A program made the position numbers and the translations under genes. The notes below the pieces were generated by a model. That model was not told the origin of the DNA, made no database searches, and was given only the letters and a program-made list of their open reading frames with translations. Below are positions 1 through 8,718 of a stretch of DNA of 64,000 nucleotides, in pieces. The DNA comes from Pseudomonadota bacterium (GTDB taxonomy: Bacteria; Pseudomonadota; Alphaproteobacteria; UBA828), in NCBI GenBank assembly GCA_027624955.1, contig JAQBTG010000008.1, positions 36,773-100,772 on the forward strand, written 5' to 3'. Numbering within the stretch: the stretch's first letter is position 1; each line of letters opens with the position of its first letter.

Positions 1-536
1 TTGTAATCATCCTCGCGTGCCGTCCCCGGGCCGCGGGTTACCACAAGTGGCCAGGTGATGAGCGGTCCCGGTTCGCCGGGCCAGCAGGTTTGAATCGGCA
101 GACGATGCAGATCCACATCATCGCCCGTCCACACCACTTCTTGGCAGGCGCCGGCGCCGACAGATTTTGGTTTCATCGTCATGACTCGGCGCAGGAGCGG
201 CAGCATCTCGAAGGCTTCGCGCCAGCCGCCCGGCGGTTCGGGCTGGCGTAAAAAGGCGAGCATCTCGCCGATGTCGCGCAAGGTTTCCGGCGTCCGCCCC
301 ATGCCCATGGCGACCCGCTCGACGCTGCCGAACAGATTGACCAGCATCGGCATGCCATAGGATTTATTTTCCGCGTCCACGACATTTTCGAACAACACGG
401 CTGGGCCGCTCTCGGCGAGCAAGCGGGTTTGAATTTCCGTGACTTCCAGTTCAGGCGAAACCGGCGCCCGAACGCGCGCCAAGGCGCCCTCGGTTTCGAG
501 GTGCTGCATGAAGTCGCGCAAAGAGTTGTAAGCCAT
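1..536 (-). CDS. ubiD: UbiD-family decarboxylase, N-terminal part (cut by window edge)
   Basis: Reading the minus strand from the ATG at 536 gives 178 open codons that run off the left edge without a stop. The product starts MAYNSLRDFMQHLE and contains NPU-type features of UbiD: an N-terminal 'LRDFMQHLETEGAL' segment, 'PAVLFENV', and 'DDVDLHRLPIQTCWPGEPG' before the cut. UbiD proteins decarboxylate 3-polyprenyl-4-hydroxybenzoate in ubiquinone synthesis using prenylated FMN made by UbiX. The full family length is about 500 residues, so roughly one third is visible. The nearby ubiA, which makes the UbiD substrate, supports the ubiquinone role; UbiD relatives with other aromatic substrates cannot be excluded. 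Confidence 0.88.
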   Translation of the reverse strand, partial: MAYNSLRDFMQHLETEGALARVRAPVSPELEVTEIQTRLLAESGPAVLFENVVDAENKSYGMPMLVNLFGSVERVAMGMGRTPETLRDIGEMLAFLRQPEPPGGWREAFEMLPLLRRVMTMKPKSVGAGACQEVVWTGDDVDLHRLPIQTCWPGEPGPLITWPLVVTRGPGTAREDDY

Positions 537-577
537 TCTATTCCGGTGATGATTCACGATGCGTTGAAGCGCGAATA

Positions 578-592
578 GAGAGACTATCTCTC
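578..592. promoter_or_regulatory. Perfect inverted repeat in the ubiD / small ORF divergent gap
   Basis: GAGAGA at 578-583 and TCTCTC at 587-592 form a perfect six-base inverted repeat around CTA. It lies between the divergent starts at 536 and 620, where an operator or promoter element would be expected. No regulator is assigned; short repeats of this size can occur by chance. Confidence 0.3.
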
Positions 593-619
593 CACTTCGA
601 TCAAGGCCATACTCTGAAC

Positions 620-946
620 ATGTTGCAGCTTGCTCCCTATCGCACCCGCCTTGAACGCATCTTCAAGGAAATCACTGACGCGTCGGGCGGCGCAGATGTG
701 CGTGCGGTTGCCAGCTTGAGCGAAGTCAACGATCGCATCGACGAGGTTAGGGAAATTCTCGCTGCCATGCCGCTCCGCCTCTCTCAGATTGAGACTCGGA
801 TGGAATCCGATCCTGATTTTTCCAGCCTCAGCCGCAAACGGCGGCTCGAAGCGCTGGCCGACTACATCCGTTTCGCTATCGGATTGGTAGATCGTGAAAT
901 CGCCGCCAAACGCGGCCACATGATTGTCGGCGCCAACGATGACTAA
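620..946 (+). CDS. Small hypothetical protein (108 aa)
   Basis: I do not recognise this protein. It is charged and mostly helical in character, with an amphipathic run (SLSEVNDRIDEVREILAAM) and a RKRRLEAL segment, no cysteines, no signal peptide and no membrane span. It is preferred over the antisense frame at 584-961 because its stop overlaps the ATG of the next plus-strand gene by eight bases (939), which is typical of translational coupling. No function can be given. It diverges from ubiD across an 83-base gap. Confidence 0.5.
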   Translation: MLQLAPYRTRLERIFKEITDASGGADVRAVASLSEVNDRIDEVREILAAMPLRLSQIETRMESDPDFSSLSRKRRLEALADYIRFAIGLVDREIAAKRGHMIVGANDD

Positions 947-1781
947 GGCGGTGGCCGACATGGTCGCCGTTGCCCTGGATTATCCTTTCGCCCGTCCCAC
1001 CCATTCATATCTATTCGTAGATGGTGACACCATTCCGCTGTTTGAATCCGGCGAAGACGGTGTTGACGTTTCGCTTTTACAAAGAGGCGCCGCGCCGATG
1101 CACGAGCGAACCGCCGTGCTGGCTTATGGCGCCAACGCGGCGCCGTCGAGGCTGCGGCATAAATTTGCCGCCCAGGCACCGGGGACGGTGTTCCCGGTGT
1201 TCAAAGCGCGGCTTCATGATTTCGATATCGTTTATGCCTGTCATTTTTCCAGTTACGGGGCGATTCCGGCGACGCCCGCGCCATGTCACGGAACGGTCGT
1301 CGAAATCGCGGTCACCTATCTCGACCACCGCCAACTATCGCGCATGCACGAAACAGAACTTTCCGGCCAAAGCTACGTCTTCGGCCGGCTTGGCGGCCTT
1401 ACCCTGGAAGTCGAGGAAATCGGCACATTAGGCTCGGTGCAAAGCTACTGGGCGCGCCATGGCTATTTCGCGCCGACCGGAAGCCCGCTTGCGCTCGCGG
1501 CCATCACAGCCGAGGGGCGGCGGTTCGCTCAGGCGGCACAAGAAACGGCACAAATTCTTGCCGGTGATCGCCTGGCGCCAGGACGGGGATTGCATGACGT
1601 TGTGGCAGAAAACGCCAGCGACCCCGCTTTGCGCCGGGAGCGCAGCTTGGCACTACGGGCCCACGCTATGCCCTTCGATCACCCGCATCGCGAAGTGCTC
1701 ACTGGAGGTTCGACGTTCTCACCCGATGGCGCGTGCAACGACGATGCTGGCAAACAGCACGGCGCCAACCCAAAAATTTAG
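939..1781 (+). CDS. Hypothetical protein, possible gamma-glutamylcyclotransferase-like fold
   Basis: The start is taken at ATG 939 (MTKAVADMVAVALDYPF), which overlaps the previous stop; a TTG at 924 is less likely. The only family-like signals are 'VLAYGANAAPSRLRHKF', resembling the YGSN nucleotide-binding-like loop of GGCT-fold proteins, and a later 'LSRMHETE' in the place where such proteins carry a catalytic Glu. This is inference from short motifs. The 3' end overlaps the convergent ubiA by 63 bases, so the last 20 residues, rich in G, D and N, may be a non-conserved tail. Confidence 0.5.
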   Translation: MTKAVADMVAVALDYPFARPTHSYLFVDGDTIPLFESGEDGVDVSLLQRGAAPMHERTAVLAYGANAAPSRLRHKFAAQAPGTVFPVFKARLHDFDIVYACHFSSYGAIPATPAPCHGTVVEIAVTYLDHRQLSRMHETELSGQSYVFGRLGGLTLEVEEIGTLGSVQSYWARHGYFAPTGSPLALAAITAEGRRFAQAAQETAQILAGDRLAPGRGLHDVVAENASDPALRRERSLALRAHAMPFDHPHREVLTGGSTFSPDGACNDDAGKQHGANPKI

Positions 1782-2642
1782 CTTAAATTTTGCCAGGCAA
1801 TTTCCCGGGTCGTTAATTTTCAGCGCAACCGCCTGCCAGACGAACAGCAGCGCCACGGCACCGAGGCCGGCATAAAACGGCCAAGCGATGTTCGCCAACG
1901 CGCCCGCCGCGGCGAAGCCTGCCACGGCCAATAGATAGAAAGCCCATAGCCAGGGTCTTGTCCTATCGCCAAGCGCCAGCGCAGAAGATTTTACGCCGAT
2001 CAGGGCGTCATCCTCCTTGTCCTGGTGGGCGTAGATGGTGTCGTAGCCGAGCGTCCAAGCAATGCCACCGGCATAAAGCAGTCCGGCCGGCCAGGCGAGC
2101 CCGCCCTCCACCGCTGCCCATCCCAACAAGGCACCCCAGTTGAAGGTGAGGCCAAGGAAGGCTTGCGGCCAATAGGTTATGCGTTTCATGAACGGATAGG
2201 TAAAAACGAGCACGAGGGAAACAGCGCCGAGAATGGTGGCGAATGTGTTGAGCTGCAGCAGGATGACCAGGCCGAGCGCCAGCAACAGGACAAGAAATGC
2301 TGCGGCCATTTTGACGCTGATCACGCCGGAGGCAATAGGCCGGTTTCGCGTGCGCTCGACGCGGGCATCGAAATCGCGATCGACAATATCGTTATAGACG
2401 CAGCCGGCGCTGCGCATCACCAGGGCCCCGGCGGCGAATAGCGCCAGCAGCCGCACATCCGGCAACGCTGGCGCCGCGAGTGCGATGCTCCATAAGCCCG
2501 GCCATAACAAAAGCCAGGTGCCGATCGGTTTGTCGAGGCGCGCGAGCAGCGCAAACGGCCGCAAGCGGCGCGGCAGAATTGCGAGAATAAGGCTCGCGCC
2601 GGGCGGCGGCACCGATTGTTGCGGGGAGGGGCGTGCGATCAT
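1719..2642 (-). CDS. ubiA: 4-hydroxybenzoate polyprenyltransferase
   Basis: UbiA attaches the polyprenyl tail to 4-hydroxybenzoate in the inner membrane, the step before UbiD. The sequence has both Asp-rich motifs of the family, NDIVDRDFDARVERTRNRP near residue 110 and YDTIYAHQDKEDD near residue 220, set among about eight hydrophobic spans. The ATG at 2642 gives 307 residues, normal for UbiA; a frame extension to 2714 would overlap the divergent rsmE region and adds an odd N-terminus. It converges on the preceding gene. Specificity for 4-hydroxybenzoate rests on family resemblance and on ubiD being close by. Confidence 0.92.
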   Translation of the reverse strand: MIARPSPQQSVPPPGASLILAILPRRLRPFALLARLDKPIGTWLLLWPGLWSIALAAPALPDVRLLALFAAGALVMRSAGCVYNDIVDRDFDARVERTRNRPIASGVISVKMAAAFLVLLLALGLVILLQLNTFATILGAVSLVLVFTYPFMKRITYWPQAFLGLTFNWGALLGWAAVEGGLAWPAGLLYAGGIAWTLGYDTIYAHQDKEDDALIGVKSSALALGDRTRPWLWAFYLLAVAGFAAAGALANIAWPFYAGLGAVALLFVWQAVALKINDPGNCLAKFKLNFWVGAVLFASIVVARAIG

Positions 2643-2732
2643 GAGGAATGGTGATATCTTGAGCGCGCGCACGAGACAAGACAGGGCCGCGGCACAGTGG
2701 ATAGCAATAAGCAACCAGGGAAAGGGCGCCGC

Positions 2733-3470
2733 GTGCGTTTATATGTCGACGCGCCCTTTGCCGCTGGCGCCAAATTGCCGGTGGAGCGTGCCCAAGCTCA
2801 CTATCTCGGCAATGTGATGCGTTTCAAGTTGGGCGATACACTCGCCATTTTCAACGGGCGAGACGGTGAGTGGCGCGCCGCCATTGCCGAGATGCGCCGC
2901 GATACGTGTACGCTGGTGGCGGAAACACAGACGCGGCCGCAACAAGCGGCGACAGGCCCCGTGCTGTTGTTTGCCCCCCTTAAGCCGGCGCGCTCGGCGA
3001 TGCTGATTGAAAAGGCCTGCGAATTGGGCGTTTCGGAATTCTGGCCCATACTCTCGCACCACACCCAAAGCGGGCGTATCAAGTTGGACCGCTACCGTGC
3101 TCACGCCGTCGAGGCTGCCGAACAATGCGGCCGGATGGAGGTGCCGCCGGTGCGGCCGCTCGCGTCGCTCGAAAAGCTGTTGGGCGCTTGGCCATCTGCG
3201 CGGCGGCTGTTGTTTTGTGACGAGGCAGGTGGGCCACCGGGGCTTGAAGTCTTGAGCGCCGCGCCACCCGTATTGTGGGCCATCTTGGTGGGCCCCGAAG
3301 GCGGTTTCTCGCCGCAGGAAAGAACCCTCCTCAGGTCCTACCCGTTTTGCGTTCCGGTATCGCTCGGCCCGCGCATTTTACGCGCTGAGACCGCAGCCCT
3401 CGCGGCGCTCAGTCTTTGGCAAGCGACCGTTGGGGACTTGCGCGCCGGGAGTTCAGACCCCATTTCATAA
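2733..3470 (+). CDS. rsmE: 16S rRNA (uracil1498-N3)-methyltransferase
   Basis: RsmE methylates U1498 of 16S rRNA with S-adenosylmethionine. The protein begins VRLYVDAPF, the usual RsmE opening, and ends in the SPOUT knot with LVGPEGGFSPQE and VSLGPRILRAETAALAAL. The GTG at 2733 is chosen because a purine-rich AGGGAAAGGG lies about six bases upstream; an earlier GTG at 2697 in the same frame would add 12 residues not typical of the family. Length 245 residues is normal. It is divergent from ubiA and upstream of gshA, an order seen in other alphaproteobacteria. Confidence 0.92.
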   Translation: MRLYVDAPFAAGAKLPVERAQAHYLGNVMRFKLGDTLAIFNGRDGEWRAAIAEMRRDTCTLVAETQTRPQQAATGPVLLFAPLKPARSAMLIEKACELGVSEFWPILSHHTQSGRIKLDRYRAHAVEAAEQCGRMEVPPVRPLASLEKLLGAWPSARRLLFCDEAGGPPGLEVLSAAPPVLWAILVGPEGGFSPQERTLLRSYPFCVPVSLGPRILRAETAALAALSLWQATVGDLRAGSSDPIS

Positions 3471-3549
3471 CCTTGCGGCCTTAGCCTATTCGTCGTATCA
3501 GGAGGCGCGCAGGAAAACGCCGCAGCAATCTTTACTGGTTTCAAACGCC

Positions 3550-4917
3550 ATGAACGATATCGCCCGTCCGCCCCACCAGGAGGCCATCGAGAAACGCGAC
3601 CTCGTGGCTTATATTGAATCCGGCTGCAAACCTCGGGCCCAATGGGCGATTGGCACGGAGCACGAAAAATTCGGCTATAATTTAAAAGACCTTGGGCCGT
3701 TGCCCTATGACGGCCCGGCTGGCATTCGCGCGATGCTGGAAGGACTGCAGCGGTACAACTGGAAGCCCTATATGGAGGGCGAGAACGTCATCGCGTTGAC
3801 CGCGGAAGATGGCTCTTCTGTATCATTGGAGCCTGGCGGGCAGTTCGAATTGTCGGGTGCGCCGCTGCCAAATTTGCATCGCGTCTGCGATGAAGTGCAT
3901 ACCCATCTTGATCAAGTAGCAAGCATCGCCAAGGATTTGGGTGTTGGGTTTTTCGGGCTCGGCTTCCAGCCAAAATGGCGGCGCGAGGATATTCCGTGGA
4001 TGCCCAAGGGCCGCTACGCGATCATGCGCCGCTACATGCCGACCAAGGGCGATCTCGGGCTCGATATGATGACGCGCACTTGCACCGTGCAGGTCAATCT
4101 CGATTTCGATAGCGAGTCAGATATGGTGCGCAAGTTGCGGGTCTCGCTGGCATTGCAGCCAGCCGCCGTAGCGTTGTTCGCCAATTCGCCTTTCGTCGAG
4201 GGCAAGCCGAGCGGTTATTTGAGCTATCGCAGCCATGTTTGGACGCGCACCGATCCGGAGCGCTGCGGCCTGCTACCGTTCGCCTTCGAGGATGGGATGG
4301 GCTTCGAGCGCTATGTTGATTATGTGCTCGATGTGCCGATGTATTTTGTACTCCGCGACGGTAAATATATGGATGTATCGGGCCGCTCCTTCCGCGATTT
4401 TTTGGCCGGCAAGTTGCCCGGTTTGGAAGGCGAGCGCCCGACGATCAAGGATTGGGAAGATCATATGACGACGATTTTCCCCGAGGTGCGCATCAAAAAA
4501 TACATGGAAGTGCGCGGCGCTGATGGCGGGCCGTGGGGCCGGCTTTGTGCCCTGCCGGCGCTTTGGGTGGGGCTTCTCTACGACAGCACGGCCCTGTCAG
4601 AGGCGGAGGCGCTATGCCAGGGATGGTCGCATGACGAAATTTTACGCGCGCATGTGGATGTCGCGCAGAACGGCTTTAAGACGGAGCTGGGCGGGCGCAC
4701 GATCGGTGATATAGCGCGCGATGCGGTGCGCATCGCCCGCGACGGGTTGCGGCGCCGCGCGGTAGCGGGGAATCACGATTCTGATGAGCAAGGCTATCTA
4801 ACGCCCCTCCAACAAATTGTTGAAACGGGTCGCACACCGGCGGAAGACCTGCTCGACGCCTATGAAACGCGTTGGAACAGGAGTGTCGATCCGCTATTTG
4901 AGGAATATGCCTACTGA
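3550..4917 (+). CDS. gshA: Glutamate-cysteine ligase (plant/alphaproteobacterial class)
   Basis: This enzyme makes gamma-glutamylcysteine, the first step of glutathione synthesis, in the cytoplasm. The ATG at 3550 gives 455 residues, the usual size for this class. Typical stretches are GTEHEKFGY near residue 37, EDGSSVSLEPGGQFELSG near residue 92, GFQPKW, PKGRYAIM and MTRTCTVQVNLDF. The frame is open up to 3430, but the upstream part overlaps the end of rsmE and is not conserved-looking. Glutathione made here would serve the glutathionyl-hydroquinone reductase at 8.7 kb. Confidence 0.93.
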   Translation: MNDIARPPHQEAIEKRDLVAYIESGCKPRAQWAIGTEHEKFGYNLKDLGPLPYDGPAGIRAMLEGLQRYNWKPYMEGENVIALTAEDGSSVSLEPGGQFELSGAPLPNLHRVCDEVHTHLDQVASIAKDLGVGFFGLGFQPKWRREDIPWMPKGRYAIMRRYMPTKGDLGLDMMTRTCTVQVNLDFDSESDMVRKLRVSLALQPAAVALFANSPFVEGKPSGYLSYRSHVWTRTDPERCGLLPFAFEDGMGFERYVDYVLDVPMYFVLRDGKYMDVSGRSFRDFLAGKLPGLEGERPTIKDWEDHMTTIFPEVRIKKYMEVRGADGGPWGRLCALPALWVGLLYDSTALSEAEALCQGWSHDEILRAHVDVAQNGFKTELGGRTIGDIARDAVRIARDGLRRRAVAGNHDSDEQGYLTPLQQIVETGRTPAEDLLDAYETRWNRSVDPLFEEYAY

Positions 4918-4950
4918 TAGAACGCCTGTGATTGCGGATTGGAAACGAAC

Positions 4951-6126
4951 ATGAGTTATCCCGTCAATCCACTTTTTTCCGCCGTTGCGCCGCCGCCCAT
5001 TTCCGAAGCGTGGAGTTGGATTGCAGGCCGAACGTTCCCGGACGACAGGCCGCTCATTGACCTTGCCCAAGCGGAGCCGAGCTATCCGCCGGCGCCCGAG
5101 CTTTTGGAGCATCTGGCAGAAATCATCCACCGGCCCGAATTGTCGCGCTACACGCCCATTCAGGGCACGCCAGAATTACGCGCCGCGTTCGCTGCCGATC
5201 TCGGTAAATTTTACGGCGCCAACGTCACGGCGGCCGAGGTCAGCATCACGGCCGGCTGCAACCAGGCTTTTTGCCTCACCCTGATGGCTCTGGCCGGAGC
5301 GGGCGATGAAGTAATTTTGCCCGCGCCTTTTTATTTCAATCACCACATGTGGCTGAACATGCTGGGCGTGCACGCCGTCCCGCTAACCTTTCAGGCCACC
5401 GAGGGCGGCATTCCTGATGTCGAAGAGGCGGCGCGTAAAATTACTGCGTGGACACGCGCCATCATCCTCGTCAGCCCCAACAATCCGACCGGTGCGATCT
5501 ATCCGCCCGAAGTGATTCGAAAATTTTACGATTTGGCGCAAGATCGCGGCATCGCGCTGGTGCTGGACGAAACCTATAAGGATTTTCTCCCTACCGAAGA
5601 TGCCCCGCATACGCTGCTACGAGAGCCCGGCTGGCAGTCAACATTGATCCAACTGTTCAGCTTCTCGAAGGTCTATGCCATCACCGGACACCGGGTCGGC
5701 GGGTTGGTGGCAGGGCCGGAGATCTCGGCGGAGATCGCCAAGGCAATGGACTGCGCCGCGATTTGCGCGCCGGCGATTGGCCAGGCTGCGGCGCTTTTCG
5801 GCTTGCAAAATCTGGAAGGCTGGAAGCGCGAGAAACGCCGCCTCAGCCTGGCGCGTCTCGAGGCCCTGCACCGTGCCTTTGCGCGCAATGATCTGGAGTA
5901 TCAAGTTGTCAGCGCCGGCGCGTTTTTCGCCTATATGCGCCATCCCCATGAGGGCAAAGGCGCTAGTGAAGTGGCGCGCAGGCTAGCGGACAAATATAAT
6001 ATGCTGTGTCTCCCCGGCAATTTTTTCGGACCCGAGCAGGAATCCTATCTGCGATTTTCCTTCGCCAACGTCGAGGCCGATAGGATGGACGAAATCGCCG
6101 GCCGGCTGTTCGACAGTCAGGGATAA
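4951..6126 (+). CDS. PLP-dependent aminotransferase, class I/II
   Basis: A fold-type I aminotransferase of 391 residues. The signs are SPNNPTGAIYPP around residue 170, LVLDETYKDF (cofactor-ring Asp) and SFSKVYAITGHRVGG, whose Lys should form the PLP Schiff base. The substrate cannot be read from the sequence; the family includes aspartate, aromatic and branched-chain enzymes. ATG 4951 is preferred to TTG 4939. It begins 33 bases after gshA on the same strand, and its end overlaps the convergent LysR gene by ten bases. Confidence 0.88.
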   Translation: MSYPVNPLFSAVAPPPISEAWSWIAGRTFPDDRPLIDLAQAEPSYPPAPELLEHLAEIIHRPELSRYTPIQGTPELRAAFAADLGKFYGANVTAAEVSITAGCNQAFCLTLMALAGAGDEVILPAPFYFNHHMWLNMLGVHAVPLTFQATEGGIPDVEEAARKITAWTRAIILVSPNNPTGAIYPPEVIRKFYDLAQDRGIALVLDETYKDFLPTEDAPHTLLREPGWQSTLIQLFSFSKVYAITGHRVGGLVAGPEISAEIAKAMDCAAICAPAIGQAAALFGLQNLEGWKREKRRLSLARLEALHRAFARNDLEYQVVSAGAFFAYMRHPHEGKGASEVARRLADKYNMLCLPGNFFGPEQESYLRFSFANVEADRMDEIAGRLFDSQG

Positions 6127-7049
6127 TGTTGGGCCGAATCCGTCCAGGCGCGATCCCAATAGGGGAATTCGCCGAAGCGGCCCGCAAGAAATTCGACAAA
6201 GGCACTCACTTTGCTTGAGAGATGGCGGCTGTGCGGATACATCGCATGAATACCAGGGGGCGGCGGCTCAAACTCTGCGAGGATGCGCCGCAGCCTTCCG
6301 CTGGCCAATTCGTCGCCGCAGATGAAGCTGGGCGCCAGCGCAATGCCGATCCCCGCCAACGCGGCTTCCAGAATCACGTCCCCGTTATTGGTTTGTAATG
6401 TGCCCGAGACCGGCACGCCGAGCGGCTGCCCATCATGCTGAAAGCGCCATTCGTTGGGGCTCGGTGAATAGGTGTAGGTCAGGCAATTGTGGCTCGCCAA
6501 GGCTGCCGGGTGATACGGCGTGCCATGACGCCTTAGATAGTCTGGGGCCGCAACGGCGAGCAGCCGATTGGGGGCAAGTCGGCGCGCGATAAGCGATGAA
6601 TCGCTCAGCGCTCCGATGCGCAGCGCCAAATCGTAACCCTCCTCAATGAGATCCACTCGGCGGTCCATGAAATCGATGTCCATCCGGACTTCCGGATACA
6701 TCGCCATGAATGCCGGTAATGCCGGCCCGAGATGGCGCAATCCAAAGCTCACTGGGACATTGATCCTGAGCGTGCCGCGTGGCGAATCCTGCAATCGACT
6801 GACGGCCAGCTCCGCAGCCTCGGCCGCTTCGACAATATGGCTGCAGCGTTGGTGAAATGCGCGCCCCATCTCGGTCAGGCTAAGCCGCCGCGTGGTGCGG
6901 TTGAGGAGCCGAGCGCCGAGACGGTTCTCCAAACGCGAAACGCTCTTGCTGACCGATGATTTCGACATACCAAGGCGCTCGGCGGCGCGCGTAAAACTTT
7001 GGGCGTCCGCCACGGCAGCGAATATGGCGAGGCCAGAGAGAGGATCCAT
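6117..7049 (-). CDS. LysR-family transcriptional regulator
   Basis: An N-terminal winged helix-turn-helix (residues about 1-60: FAAVADAQSFTRAAERLGMS, then SKSVSRLENRLGARLLNRTT) is followed by a LysR substrate-binding domain (INVPVSFGLRHL, DLALRIGAL). The tone is of the CrgA/DsdC-like group that often controls neighbouring redox enzymes. It is transcribed away from the WrbA-type reductase at 7174, and LysR proteins usually control the divergent gene, so the quinone-defence set downstream is its likely target. Start ATG 7049 (MDPLSGLAIF) is chosen; ATG 7067 adds six residues. Confidence 0.9.
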   Translation of the reverse strand: MDPLSGLAIFAAVADAQSFTRAAERLGMSKSSVSKSVSRLENRLGARLLNRTTRRLSLTEMGRAFHQRCSHIVEAAEAAELAVSRLQDSPRGTLRINVPVSFGLRHLGPALPAFMAMYPEVRMDIDFMDRRVDLIEEGYDLALRIGALSDSSLIARRLAPNRLLAVAAPDYLRRHGTPYHPAALASHNCLTYTYSPSPNEWRFQHDGQPLGVPVSGTLQTNNGDVILEAALAGIGIALAPSFICGDELASGRLRRILAEFEPPPPGIHAMYPHSRHLSSKVSAFVEFLAGRFGEFPYWDRAWTDSAQHYP

Positions 7050-7083
7050 GAGAGCTATTATAGCCATTTTGGAAACAATGATG

Positions 7084-7156
7084 TGAAATTAATGGGTATT
7101 TTATTGCCACAGGAGACAACCTACCTTCCATCTCACAACGATTATTAATAGTTTCA
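7084..7156. promoter_or_regulatory. Divergent LysR / quinone-reductase control region
   Basis: The 124 bases between the divergent genes contain TGAAATTAAT at 7084-7093 and ATTAATAGTTTCA at 7144-7156, an imperfect inverted pair (two extra bases in the right arm) about 50 bases apart. Paired AT-rich dyads spaced by several helical turns are common in LysR-controlled promoters. No binding has been shown; this is inferred from position and symmetry. A GGGAGAGG ribosome site precedes the ATG at 7174. Confidence 0.35.
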
Positions 7157-7173
7157 AATTCGGGAGAGGCTCG

Positions 7174-7776
7174 ATGAGTAATATTCTGGTGCTTTATTAC
7201 AGCGGCTACGGCCATGTGGAGAATATGGCGCGCGCCATCGCCGAGGGCGCGGCGTCAGTTGATTCGGTGTCGGTGAGCGTTAAACGAGTTGCGGAATTGG
7301 TGCCCGATGAACAGGCGCGCGCGGGCGGCATGAAGCTCGATCAAGAGGCGCCAATTGCGGAGCCCGGCGAGCTTGGCGATTACGATGGCATCATATTTGG
7401 CACGCCGACGCGCTTCGGTAATATGGCCGCGCAAATGCGCAATTTCCTTGATCAGACGGGTGCCTTGTGGGCGAAAGGCGCATTGATCGGCAAGGTCGGC
7501 AGCGTCTTTACCTCGACCGCCACCCAACATGGCGGGCAGGAAAGTACAATTCTTTCATTCCACACCACCCTGTTGCATCACGGCATGGTAATTGTCGGCT
7601 TGCCCTACTCGGCGGCGGGTCAGACTCGTATCGATGAGGTCACCGGTGGATCGCCGTACGGCGCTTCAACTATTGCCGGCGGTGACGGCGCCCGCCAGCC
7701 GAGCGAAAACGAACTTTCTCTGGCCCGCTTTCAAGGTCGTCACGTCGCCGAGATAGCGGCTAAACTGGCCTCTTGA
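7174..7776 (+). CDS. wrbA: NAD(P)H:quinone oxidoreductase, WrbA type
   Basis: A flavodoxin-fold protein of 200 residues that reduces quinones by two electrons with FMN, avoiding semiquinone radicals. The start [19 protein letters not shown] carries the phosphate-binding loop; [22 protein letters not shown] and [12 protein letters not shown] are strongly WrbA-like. A GGGAGAGG ribosome site lies six bases before the ATG. It is the first gene of a plus-strand set with the pirin and the glutathionyl-hydroquinone reductase, divergent from a LysR regulator, pointing to a quinone or electrophile stress role. Confidence 0.93.
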   Translation: MSNILVLYYSGYGHVENMARAIAEGAASVDSVSVSVKRVAELVPDEQARAGGMKLDQEAPIAEPGELGDYDGIIFGTPTRFGNMAAQMRNFLDQTGALWAKGALIGKVGSVFTSTATQHGGQESTILSFHTTLLHHGMVIVGLPYSAAGQTRIDEVTGGSPYGASTIAGGDGARQPSENELSLARFQGRHVAEIAAKLAS

Positions 7777-7841
7777 TAGAGTGCTTCCAAGAGAATGCGG
7801 CAGAGCGCGGGATTGCGCGTGGGAGTAATTGGAGTCATGCG

Positions 7842-8704
7842 ATGAATTTGCGCGGCGTGAGCAATTTGGTACCGGCTATTGCCACCAGCGATGGCGCCGG
7901 CGTGAAACTGAACCGCACCATTGGCGGGCCCGTGTTGGACAGTCTCGATCCGTTTCTACTGCTTGATGAATTTGGCTCGGAAGACGGCGCCGATTACATC
8001 GGCGGCTTTCCCGATCACCCGCATCGCGGATTTGAGACCGTCACCTACATGCTCGACGGTCTCATGCGCCATGAAGACAGCACCGGCGCTGGCGGCACGC
8101 TCACCCCTGGCGGCGTACAATGGATGACGGCCGGGCGCGGTATCGTGCATTCGGAAATGCCGCAACAGGAAGATGGCCTGATGCGCGGCTTTCAACTCTG
8201 GGTCAATCTACCGGCGTCGGAAAAAATGTGTGTGCCGCGCTATCAGAACCTAGAGCCGGATGAAATTCCCGAGATCGACAGCGACGGTGGTGCGCGCATC
8301 CGCGTCATTGCCGGCGATGTTGGCGGCGTCTCTGGCGCGATCGAGGGCGTCGCGGTGCAGCCTATCTATCTTGATATCCGCTTGCCGGCGGAGACGGAGC
8401 ATCTTCAGCCCATCCCGGATGGTCATACAGCACTTTGTTACGTCTTCGAAGGCGCGGTCGCGGTCGTCAATTCGACAGACGGCGCCGCCGAAGCCTCCGC
8501 GGTTGACGTGCCGCATCACACGCTCGCCGTCCTTGGCGGTGGAGAGGCGGTGCGGCTGCGGGCCGGGGGCCCGAAGGCGGACAGGCGCTGCTGATCGCTG
8601 GCAAACCCATAGGTGAGCCCGTTGTGCGATACGGGCCCTTCGTGATGAACACGCGCGAAGAGATTGAGCAGGCGATCAACGATTACCGCGCCGGGCGTTT
8701 CTAA
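7842..8704 (+). pseudogene. Pirin-family protein, single-base frameshift near the 3' end
   Basis: From ATG 7842 the frame gives a clear pirin: DPFLLLDEFGSE, FPDHPHRGFETVTYMLDG (metal-binding His pair), GGVQWMTAGRGIVHSEMP. The frame stops at 8594 after [10 protein letters not shown], but the -1 frame continues with [20 protein letters not shown] and [17 protein letters not shown] to the TAA at 8702-8704, the normal pirin C-terminus. Adding one G to the five-G run at 8565-8569 restores one 288-residue frame. So either this copy is truncated by about 45 residues, or the base was lost in sequencing or assembly. Pirins include quercetinase-like cupins and redox sensors; here it sits between two quinone-active enzymes. 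Confidence 0.88.
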
Positions 8705-8718
8705 GAGAGGTCTGAACG

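Noticed and set aside
584..961. A 125-codon minus-strand frame across the small gene at 620-946
   Set aside because: It is the antisense of the plus-strand pair whose stop and start overlap by eight bases. It has no recognisable motif or ribosome site.
2643..2714. N-terminal extension of ubiA up to 2714
   Set aside because: It would overlap the earlier GTG option of rsmE and adds residues not like UbiA; ATG 2642 gives normal length.
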